Origin: Oscillospiraceae bacterium
Lineage (GTDB): Bacteria > Bacillota > Clostridia > Oscillospirales > Ruminococcaceae
Assembly (NCBI GenBank): GCA_029062865.1
Contig: JAIDPG010000332.1
Location: 1-5,071 of the forward strand
DNA length: 5,071 nt
Direction: 5' to 3'
Below, one piece after another: positions 1-4,389 of the stretch. The notes beneath the pieces were generated by a model. That model ran no database searches. It was not told where the DNA came from and saw only the letters and a list, made by a program, of their open reading frames with translations. Position 1 is the stretch's first letter. Each line of letters begins with the position of its first letter. Made by a program: the position numbers and the translations under genes.

Positions 1-73
1 AAAGCCCGCTGTAATCGGTAACAGTCATATTTCTGCGGCTGTTGTTGACGGGCTTGTATGCCTTTATAGCCAT
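1..73 (-). CDS. rplB: 50S ribosomal protein L2, N-terminal fragment
   Basis: Only the first 24 codons lie in the window; the gene continues past the left edge. The minus strand from 73 begins MAIKAYKPVNNSRRN and continues MTVTDYSGL, the characteristic L2 N-terminus. L2 is a core 23S rRNA-binding protein of the large subunit, needed for subunit joining and peptidyl transferase centre integrity. A good Shine-Dalgarno site (AAGGAG, about 82-87 on the plus strand) sits 6-8 nt before the ATG. Its position as fifth gene after rpsJ, rplC, rplD and rplW matches the canonical S10 operon. It is separated from rplW by an unusually long 163-nt spacer containing a palindromic element, so its translation is unlikely to be coupled to rplW. 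Confidence 0.95.
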   Translation of the reverse strand, partial: MAIKAYKPVNNSRRNMTVTDYSGL

Positions 74-96
74 TTATCTCACTCCTTATTTTAATT

Positions 97-206
97 TGCA
101 ATTCGCGAAGTGCGCAAACCTCCGCGCCTTCGGCGCTCCGGTTTCTGCTAGCCGAGTGTGGAATGCTCGCTTCGATGCGCTTTCACACTCACTTTCGCGA
201 ATTGCA
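97..206. repeat. 110-bp palindromic element (two hairpins inside an outer stem) in the rplW-rplB spacer
   Basis: Outer arms TGCAATTCGCGAAGTG (97-112) and CACTTTCGCGAATTGCA (190-206) are inverse complements apart from one extra T. Between them lie hairpin A (116-144: AAACC/GGTTT, a symmetric 3x3 internal loop, then GCGCC/GGCGC closed by a TTC triloop), the linker CTGCTAGCC (145-153), and hairpin B (154-190: GAGTGTG/CACACTC with a CGCTTCG tip at 168-174). As RNA it would fold as a three-way junction; as DNA it resembles a small non-coding palindromic repeat. No T-run follows it on either strand, so it is not an ordinary terminator. The hairpin-CTAGCC-hairpin order is shared with the elements near 2964-3049 and 3185-3278. 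Function is unknown; mRNA processing, stabilisation or a miniature mobile element are all possible. Confidence 0.75.
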
Positions 207-236
207 CTTGTCGCCATAACGTTGATTTTGGCGCTT

Positions 237-536
237 TTAAATCATACCATCGAAGAACTCAATGGTCTTAGAGCCTTCCTTAAGCGTAACGATAGCCTTC
301 TTCCAATCGGAAGTATAGCCCTCGCTTCTGCCCATTCTCTTCTTTCTTCCGCGAACGGAGACCGTGTTCACCTTCGCGACCTTAACGCCCTTGAACAGCG
401 CCTCGACCGCCTTCGCGATCTCGATCTTGTTCGCGGTCTTCGCAACCTTAAAGGTGTACTTGCCCTGGCGGAGGCAATCCATCGAGTGCTCCGTGATAAT
501 GGGCTTGATGATGATGTCCTGTGCGACCTTTTCCAT
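237..536 (-). CDS. rplW: 50S ribosomal protein L23
   Basis: This 99-residue protein begins MEKVAQDIIIKPIITEHS, the typical L23 opening (the IIxPxxTEKS-like motif), and has the family's usual length of about 95-100 residues. It binds domain III of 23S rRNA at the tunnel exit and is the docking site for trigger factor and SRP. The basic loop RGRKKRMGRSEGYTSDWKKA (about residues 62-81) corresponds to the conserved rRNA-contacting KxKRxGRxxGxxxxWKKA region. The ATG overlaps the rplD stop by one base (TAATG), and its GGAGG site lies inside the end of rplD, so translation is probably coupled to L4. After its stop comes a 163-nt structured spacer before rplB. Confidence 0.97.
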   Translation of the reverse strand: MEKVAQDIIIKPIITEHSMDCLRQGKYTFKVAKTANKIEIAKAVEALFKGVKVAKVNTVSVRGRKKRMGRSEGYTSDWKKAIVTLKEGSKTIEFFDGMI

Positions 537-1159
537 TATGCGTACACCTCCTCAAGCTTTTCAACCGCGCTCTTTACGATAACGAACTTGTTGCAGTTGA
601 GAATATCGTAAACATTCAGCGTAGTAACCTGTGTGGTCTTTACGTCCGCGATGTTCGCAGCGGACTTTATTACCTTGTTGTCAACACCGTCAAGCACGAT
701 GAGGGTCTTGTCCTCCGCGCCGATAGCCTTGAGCATATTCACCATGTTCTTGGTCTTGAACTCGTCCGAGGTGATAGCGTCAACAACGATCATCTCATTG
801 TCAATAACCTTGCCCGAAAGTGCGGACTTGATAGCAAGCTGTCTTACCTTCTTGTTAATGGTGAATCTGTAAGAGCGGGGCTTCGGACCGAGCGCTATAC
901 CGCCGTGTCTCCACTGCGGAGATCTTGTCGAGCCCTGTCTCGCGTGACCCGTGCCCTTCTGTCTCCAGGGCTTTCTGCCGCCGCCGCGAACCTCAGTTCT
1001 TGTAAGCGTGCTCTGTGTGCCCTGGCGCTGATTTGCCAGATAGTTTACAACCGCGGTGTGCATTGCGGCCTTGTTCGGTGTGATACCAAAGACCGCGTCG
1101 TTAAGCTCAAGCTCGGAAACGACTTTACCCGCCATATCAACTACGTTTATCTTTGACAT
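536..1159 (-). CDS. rplD: 50S ribosomal protein L4
   Basis: This 207-residue protein has the normal length for bacterial L4. The hallmark basic loop runs from about residue 54 to 95, including RGGGRKPWRQKGTGHARQGS (58-77) followed by TRSPQWRHGGIALGPKPR, which extends into the exit tunnel and is a site of macrolide-resistance changes. The C-terminal Rossmann-like half contains TLIVLDGVDNKV and the NVYDILNCNKFVIVKSAVEKLEE ending. L4 folds on 23S rRNA domain I; in E. coli it is also the autogenous repressor of the S10 operon, acting on the rpsJ leader. Whether it does so here is unknown, although a long structured leader is present. A strong AAAGGAGG site (about 1168-1176) precedes the ATG, and the gene starts 20 nt after rplC. 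Confidence 0.98.
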   Translation of the reverse strand: MSKINVVDMAGKVVSELELNDAVFGITPNKAAMHTAVVNYLANQRQGTQSTLTRTEVRGGGRKPWRQKGTGHARQGSTRSPQWRHGGIALGPKPRSYRFTINKKVRQLAIKSALSGKVIDNEMIVVDAITSDEFKTKNMVNMLKAIGAEDKTLIVLDGVDNKVIKSAANIADVKTTQVTTLNVYDILNCNKFVIVKSAVEKLEEVYA

Positions 1160-1179
1160 AGTAATCGTCCTCCTTTTCT

Positions 1180-1812
1180 TTAAGCCTTAACCGCGTCGCA
1201 GATAGTAACAACGCCGCCCTTAGGACCCGGAACCGCGCCCTTGACCGCGATGAGGTTGTTTTCAACATCAACCTTAACTACTACGAGATTCTGAACGGTG
1301 ACGTTCTCCGCGCCCAAGTGACCCGCCATCTTCTTGCCCTTGAAAATTCTCGAAGGCGAGGAGCAAGCGCCCATAGAGCCCGCCTCACGAGCAACGGGGC
1401 CCGTGCCGTGCGACTCTCTGAGTCTGTGCTGGTTGTGACGCTTGATAGCGCCCGCGTAGCCCTTACCCTTGGAAACGCCCGCAACGTCGATAACGTCGCC
1501 CTCTGCGAATACGTCTGCCTTGATGATGTCGCCTGTGTTCAGCGCGCTGATGTCGTCAAGACGGAACTCCTTAAGGGTTTTCTTGAACGCAACGTCATTC
1601 TTCTTGAAATGACCCTGCTCGGGCTTGTTTACGTGCTTTGCGCTGACGTCGCCGAAGCCCATCTGAACTGCTTCATAGCCGTCGTTTTCTGCCGTTTTCT
1701 TCTGAACGACAACGCAGGGACCCGCTTCGATAACGGTAACGGGAACGACCTTGCCTGCTTCGTCGAAGATCTGTGTCATACCGATCTTCTTGCCGATAAT
1801 TGCTTTCTTCAT
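1180..1812 (-). CDS. rplC: 50S ribosomal protein L3
   Basis: This 210-residue protein matches bacterial L3 in length and motifs. It opens MKKAIIGKKIGMTQIFDEAG. The central extension that reaches towards the peptidyl transferase centre includes GVSKGKGYAGAIKRHN (112-127), then SHGTGPVAREAGSMGACSSP (134-153) and SRIFKGKKMAGHLG (154-167). L3 is one of the two proteins that nucleate 50S assembly. The E. coli PrmB-methylated glutamine region reads GACSSPSR here, so that glutamine is absent, as is common in Gram-positive bacteria. A textbook AAAGGAGG site (about 1822-1829) fixes the ATG start. It is followed closely by rplD but preceded by an unusual 176-nt spacer after rpsJ. Confidence 0.98.
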   Translation of the reverse strand: MKKAIIGKKIGMTQIFDEAGKVVPVTVIEAGPCVVVQKKTAENDGYEAVQMGFGDVSAKHVNKPEQGHFKKNDVAFKKTLKEFRLDDISALNTGDIIKADVFAEGDVIDVAGVSKGKGYAGAIKRHNQHRLRESHGTGPVAREAGSMGACSSPSRIFKGKKMAGHLGAENVTVQNLVVVKVDVENNLIAVKGAVPGPKGGVVTICDAVKA

Positions 1813-1988
1813 TCGGCTTTTCCTCCTTTGGTTATTGGTTGAGTTTTACCTCAACATGACCTCGCGCCTGTGGGTTATCGGCGCGCGGTTAGCGGTTGAC
1901 GGATTCGCAAGTTGTCCGCCAACATAACTCCAACGAATCTATATTAGATGTCGATGAAATTCAAAAGTAATGACGAAATCTCGGTGAC
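1813..1988 (-). other. Structured 176-nt spacer between rpsJ and rplC
   Basis: Most S10 operons have only tens of bases here. This spacer has no open frame but three consecutive stem candidates. The first is GTTGGCGGA/TCCGTCAAC on the transcript (plus strand 1895-1903 with 1915-1923), nine pairs including one G-U wobble, which means pairing is better in RNA sense than in DNA. The second is CGCGCC/GGCGCG (1863-1868 with 1880-1885). The third is GTTGAG/CTCAAC with a 6-nt loop (1838-1855), immediately before the rplC Shine-Dalgarno site. No T-run follows any of them, so termination is unlikely. Possible roles are an mRNA processing site, a translational control element for rplC, or relics of inserted palindromes. 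Folding is by eye. Confidence 0.6.
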
Positions 1989-2300
1989 TTAGATGTCCAT
2001 AGAGATTTCAACGCCCGCGGGCAGCTCCAAGCTCTGGAGAGCCTCGATGGTCTTCTTGTCGGGGCGGATAACGTCGATAAGGCGCTTGTGGGTTCTCATT
2101 TCGAACTGCTCGCGGGAATCCTTATACTTGTGAACCGCTCTCAGGATAGTAACGACCTGCTTGTCGGTGGGAAGCGGAATGGGACCCGCAACTCTCGCGC
2201 CGCCGCGCTTTGCCGCCTCTACGATCTTCTGAGCAGCCGCGTCAACAACGCTGTGCTCGTAGCCCTTTACCTTGATTCTTACCTTTTCATTAGATGCCAT
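1989..2300 (-). CDS. rpsJ: 30S ribosomal protein S10 (NusE)
   Basis: This 103-residue protein has the normal S10 length. It starts MASNEKVRIKVKGYEHSVVD, contains GPIPLPTDKQVVTILRAV (39-56), and carries the S10 signature HKYKDSREQFEMRTHKR (57-73), ending with LPAGVEISMDI. S10 is part of the 30S head and, as NusE, partners NusB in antitermination and links to NusG. It is first in the operon, about 350 nt downstream of the promoter. The Shine-Dalgarno site is weak and distant (AAAGG about 13 nt before the ATG) compared with the near-perfect GGAGG sites of rplC, rplD and rplW. This suggests that initiation is regulated or helped by leader structure. Confidence 0.98.
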   Translation of the reverse strand: MASNEKVRIKVKGYEHSVVDAAAQKIVEAAKRGGARVAGPIPLPTDKQVVTILRAVHKYKDSREQFEMRTHKRLIDVIRPDKKTIEALQSLELPAGVEISMDI

Positions 2301-2652
2301 TTTGATTTTTCAACCTTTCTTCGTTAATTGTCCGATTGGAGCTCAAACCCCAACCTGTAGATTTTCGGCGCACCTCCTGCGCAAGAAGTTGTGCCGAAAA
2401 AGCTTAGATATGCCGGCGAAGGCTCATTTTGAAAAATCCACCGAGCCGTGTGTTCCATTTCGCAAAACGTACCTGTTAGTTATCCGAGTTCTCTCAGACA
2501 CTTTAACGAAACGCCCGAAATGCCGGAAGCAAATCACCGCTCGAAAATCTTTCGCCCGGGTCTTGCCCGGACATACTCCGTCGAAATTACCGCCGATGCG
2601 CTTTCGCGCCCGACGCAACCTCCGACTTCATCGCCATGCGGTTTAACACCAC
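2301..2652 (-). promoter_or_regulatory. Long structured 5' leader of the S10 operon
   Basis: The predicted start site near 2652 gives a leader of about 350 nt with no large gene. From its 5' end the transcript can form: a 10-bp stem with a 4-nt bulge (2589-2598 pairing with 2629-2633 and 2638-2642); a GCGC-GAAA-GCGC tetraloop hairpin (2598-2609), which shares its edge with that stem; CCGGG/CCCGG (2556-2570); GGCTC/GAGCC with an inner ATTTT/AAAAT helix (2421-2447); and a TTTTCGGC/GCCGAAAA stem (2362-2369 with 2393-2400) enclosing a small hairpin that exposes GGAGG. None is followed by a clean T-run. In E. coli, L4 controls this operon through its leader; an analogous but differently shaped element is a reasonable inference. 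Helices were found by eye only. Confidence 0.55.
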
Positions 2653-2659
2653 AAGAAAT

Positions 2660-2688
2660 ATTGTAACACAAATAAACGGTAATTTCAA
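2660..2688 (-). promoter_or_regulatory. Sigma-A promoter of the S10 operon
   Basis: On the minus strand there is a -35 TTGAAA (2683-2688), a 17-bp spacer, and a -10 TACAAT (2660-2665) preceded by TGT, an extended -10. The upstream sequence is A/T-rich. A perfect inverted repeat AACGGT/ACCGTT (2675-2680 and 2688-2693, 7-bp spacing) straddles the -35 element and could bind a regulator. The predicted start is near 2652. Spacing and context are close to ideal, and no competing promoter is seen nearer to rpsJ. Confidence 0.8.
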
Positions 2689-2846
2689 CCGTTAAAGTAA
2701 AATATTCTCGAAAAGCCACAGAGAATTTTTCGGGGTTTTTTCAATGCTTTTTAGGCAACCTGCACAAAAAGCGGCGTTTTTCGCGGTTTTTTCGCCAAAA
2801 CGTAATATAATCGGCGGTTTAATTCGCCGATTTGTAATATTGTTTT
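2689..2846. other. AT-rich gene-free stretch upstream of the S10 promoter
   Basis: No coding region is supported here. The stretch contains a perfect 8-bp stem AATCGGCG/CGCCGATT (2809-2816 and 2825-2832), flanked by weaker AATAT/ATATT pairing. Several runs of five or six T follow GC-rich bases (2735-2741, 2777-2781, 2787-2792), giving a repeated GCGGTTTTT-like pattern. A TATAAT occurs at 2806-2811 but has no -35 partner at the right distance. The stretch marks the boundary between the S10 promoter and the duplicated repeat region. Confidence 0.5.
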
Positions 2847-2963
2847 GTAATGCGAGGCGTTTTGATTATGGTCGGAATGTGGCTTAATGCGCCTTGGGTT
2901 AGATGACTGTCTCGGCAGGTGCTTTCTTAATGCGGTCTTGATATGTTTTATTTTAATGTCGCG

Positions 2964-2999
2964 AAAAAACGTGCAGTCCGTGCAAAGCGCGGACTGCAC
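2964..2999 (-). terminator. Intrinsic-terminator-like hairpin, repeat copy 1
   Basis: GTGCAGTCCGTGC (2971-2983) pairs with GCGCGGACTGCAC (2987-2999), a 13-bp stem with one wobble and an AAA triloop (read on the plus strand). On the minus strand the stem is followed, after one G, by six T (2964-2969). This would stop minus-strand transcripts coming from gpr. It is the second such structure downstream of gpr. Confidence 0.6.
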
Positions 3000-3049
3000 T
3001 AGCCGCCTACTAAGGTTCCGCTTCGCTCCACAGGTCTGGTGGCAGGCGG
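3000..3049. repeat. CTAGCC linker and hairpin B, repeat copy 1
   Basis: After hairpin A comes TAGCC (3000-3004), then CCGCCT (3003-3008) pairing with AGGCGG (3044-3049), with an internal CCAC/GTGG helix (3028-3031 and 3039-3042) and a CGCTTCG motif (3019-3025). This is the degenerate counterpart of the perfect hairpin at 3223-3271. It has no T-run, so it is probably not a terminator itself. Confidence 0.5.
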
Positions 3050-3184
3050 ATTGGCTTGGAGCGTTGCTTTAATGCGCTCCGGTTGTGTAATGCGAGGCAT
3101 TTTTATGCGGTTTCGTCACGTTGACTTGTGTCGTTTAAATGCGGATTGGATATACTAACGGGCTCGTTTTATTTTAAAGTCGCG

Positions 3185-3218
3185 AAAAACCGCGCAGTCG
3201 AGCTTCGCTCGACTGCGC
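3185..3218 (-). terminator. Intrinsic terminator downstream of gpr, repeat copy 2
   Basis: GCGCAGTCGAGC (3192-3203) and GCTCGACTGCGC (3207-3218) form a perfect 12-bp stem with a TTC triloop. On the minus strand it is followed after GG by five T (3185-3189). It lies about 145 nt after the gpr stop codon and is the most likely end of the gpr transcript. Confidence 0.65.
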
Positions 3219-3222
3219 TAGC

Positions 3223-3278
3223 CGCCTGCAAATGCTCCGTTTCGCTTCGCTACACTCCGCATTTGCAGGCGCTTTTTT
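3223..3278 (+). terminator. Perfect hairpin with plus-strand T-run
   Basis: CGCCTGCAAATGC (3223-3235) pairs with GCATTTGCAGGCG (3259-3271), a 13-bp perfect stem with a 23-nt loop containing CGCTTCG. It is followed by C and six T (3273-3278), so it has terminator form on the plus strand. No plus-strand gene is seen upstream in the gap, so it may insulate gpr against antisense transcription, or simply be part of the repeat unit. With 3185-3218 it makes a divergent, bidirectional pair. Confidence 0.55.
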
Positions 3279-3345
3279 CGCTCCACGGGTCTTAGGACAG
3301 GCAGATTGTCTCGGAACGTTGCTTTAAGGCGGGCGACCTCCCGCA

Positions 3346-3370
3346 GGACAATTGTCCATTGTCAATTGCT
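3346..3370. repeat. Heptad repeat overlapping the end of gpr
   Basis: Three seven-base units GACAATT, GTCCATT and GTCAATT (3347-3367) run in tandem, and GGACAATTGTCC (3346-3357) is a perfect 12-bp palindrome. The gpr stop codon (TGA, 3362-3364) lies inside the array. Just beyond it, GCGGG/CCCGC (3329-3333 and 3340-3344) forms a small hairpin. A related heptad array lies at 4693-4723. Confidence 0.6.
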
Positions 3371-4108
3371 CAACGCCCCGCCGATGACCTCCGCCCACAT
3401 ATTTATAATAGTATCAATATCGGGCGGCGTGACGAGAAAGCCGTTGTCTTTGGGATCGTTTGTGACCGCGGACAGCGCTGCGACGGTCGGCACGCCTATT
3501 GACGCGACGGGGCAGTGCAACAGCTCCGGAGTGACAGCGGTGAAGTCGCCACGGTCGGCGCTCCCCGAGCCCGGCGTTATCCCCGCCGACGAAAGCTGCA
3601 CGGTCTTGCCGATAAAGCGCGGATCCTTGCAGGAAAGCGCGTCGACGATTATCACGCAGTCGGGCTTGAGCTCGCGGGTTATCGCCTTGACAAGGCGCGC
3701 GGTCTCGATGCCCGTCCGCGCCGCGACATCCGTTTCAACGGCGGCAAACGAATACCGCGCGTTTTTTTGCCGGCAAGCGTCGCCTGTCGCTATAACGCTC
3801 CGTATTGCCGCCGCTCCGAGCCTGTCCGGCGTAACGTCGGGATTGCCGAGACCCGCCGCGAACAGCCTCCCGCGCGGCGGCAGAAGCTGGAGCAGCGCGC
3901 GGCGAAGCAGCGCGGTCATTCCTGCGGCGTGCGGCTCTCCGTGGAGTGTAATATAGCGCCCCGCGCGCTTCCCGATACGTGCGCCCGCCTCCGCGGAAAG
4001 CCGCACATCGGTTATCTTCACGTCGCCGATCTGCCGGGTCTTAGCGAACGCACCGTCCGCACGGGTGAGAATTTTTGCCGCCTCAAATGCAAGTCCTGTA
4101 TTATCCAT
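3362..4108 (-). CDS. gpr: Spore germination protease GPR (peptidase family A25), compact form
   Basis: GPR degrades small acid-soluble spore proteins (SASPs) in the germinating spore core, freeing DNA and supplying amino acids. This 248-residue protein has the family blocks in order: GRYITL (50-54), GLGNPDVTPDRLG (86-98), TDVAARTGIET (127-136), VDALSC (155-160), GITPGSGSADRG (176-187) and IGVPTVAALS (204-213). It ends in FLVTPPDIDTIINMWAEVIG (224-243). D95 and D156 align with the two catalytic aspartates described in Bacillus megaterium GPR. It is much shorter than Bacillus GPR (about 370): the propeptide is missing and the segment between the IGVPT block and the VTPxxID tail is lost. An in-frame TGA 9 nt before the ATG rules out an upstream start; TGAGGTGA (4115-4122) is the Shine-Dalgarno site. 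It is divergent from rpsT, as in Bacillus. No spoIIP follows. Confidence 0.93.
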   Translation of the reverse strand: MDNTGLAFEAAKILTRADGAFAKTRQIGDVKITDVRLSAEAGARIGKRAGRYITLHGEPHAAGMTALLRRALLQLLPPRGRLFAAGLGNPDVTPDRLGAAAIRSVIATGDACRQKNARYSFAAVETDVAARTGIETARLVKAITRELKPDCVIIVDALSCKDPRFIGKTVQLSSAGITPGSGSADRGDFTAVTPELLHCPVASIGVPTVAALSAVTNDPKDNGFLVTPPDIDTIINMWAEVIGGALSN

Positions 4109-4202
4109 TGCTGTTCACCTCAATATATAGTGCGCGGTTTTCACAAACGCCAAATTCCCCTAAATATCCCCACAAATTAAGGGAAAAAATTTTCAAAACC
4201 CC

Positions 4203-4231
4203 TTGAAATTTCTTTTGTAATGTGTTATAAT
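4203..4231 (+). promoter_or_regulatory. Sigma-A promoter of rpsT
   Basis: TTGAAA (4203-4208), a 17-bp spacer, and TATAAT (4226-4231) preceded by TGT give an extended -10 promoter of near-consensus strength. Its first eight bases (TTGAAATT) and the stretch TGTGTTA leading into the -10 match the S10 operon promoter. The predicted start is near 4238, leaving a leader of about 150 nt before rpsT. Confidence 0.85.
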
Positions 4232-4237
4232 AAAATG

Positions 4238-4389
4238 TACTATGAGAAAAAATGAATCGAAATCACAAACAAACGTGGAAACGCCGAGTGCTTTTTGGTG
4301 AATATAAATAAATAGTTCCCGAAAATTCGCGTAAAATACTCGTAAAATACTATATTTCGATCCTTATTTCGATTATGGAGGTGAAAAAA
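4238..4389 (+). promoter_or_regulatory. rpsT leader with internal repeats
   Basis: The leader holds an 11-bp tandem repeat CGTAAAATACT (4330-4340 and 4341-4351) and a 9-bp direct repeat TATTTCGAT (4353-4361 and 4365-4373) ending just before the Shine-Dalgarno site. ATCGAAAT at 4256-4263 is complementary to both copies of ATTTCGAT, so two alternative long-range pairings can be drawn, one ending within a few bases of the GGAGG site. A 19-codon frame opens with ATG at 4242, close to the predicted transcription start, and ends at 4301. In E. coli, S20 represses its own synthesis translationally; a leader-based control is plausible here but unproven. Confidence 0.45.

Larger units (their letters stand above)
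2847..3333. repeat. Imperfect tandem duplication of a unit of about 240 bp
   Basis: Two diverged copies (about 2847-3080 and 3087-3333) share ordered landmarks. TAATGCGAGGC occurs at 2848 and 3088. TTTTATTTTAA followed by GTCGCGAAAAA occurs at 2958 and 3179. A hairpin, then CTAGCCGCCT, then a second hairpin follow from 2971 and 3192. GTTGCTTTAA occurs at 3063 and 3318. A further submotif resembling GATTGTCTCGGAACGTTGCT recurs near 2903, 3048 and 3302, and short forms of CTTTAATGCG recur throughout. No open frame spans the units with protein-like composition. It is non-coding repetitive DNA between gpr and the S10 promoter; the origin is unknown. Confidence 0.7.

Noticed and set aside
521..1156. 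Long plus-strand open frame opposite rplD
   Set aside because: It is antisense to a certain ribosomal protein gene, has arginine/leucine/serine-rich shadow composition, and lacks a Shine-Dalgarno site.
1318..1842. Plus-strand open frame opposite rplC
   Set aside because: It is a shadow of the rplC coding strand with no family-like motifs.
2272..2646. Plus-strand open frame through the S10 leader
   Set aside because: No ribosome binding site, low-quality basic composition, and it overlaps rpsJ and the leader on the opposite strand.
2806..2811. TATAAT that could be a promoter
   Set aside because: There is no -35 element 16-18 bp upstream and no gene downstream on the plus strand.
2751..2999. 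82-codon minus-strand frame in the repeat region
   Set aside because: It runs through a terminator hairpin and its T-run and has no Shine-Dalgarno site or recognisable domain.
2847..3333. CRISPR array
   Set aside because: Repeats are long, imperfect and only two-fold; there are no regularly spaced short repeats with unique spacers and no cas genes.
3306..3956. Plus-strand frame of 216 codons opposite gpr
   Set aside because: It is a GC-rich shadow frame; the minus strand carries clear GPR motifs and catalytic aspartates.
3515..4180. Plus-strand frame of 221 codons opposite gpr
   Set aside because: It is a second shadow of the same gene, arginine-rich and without domain-like patterns.
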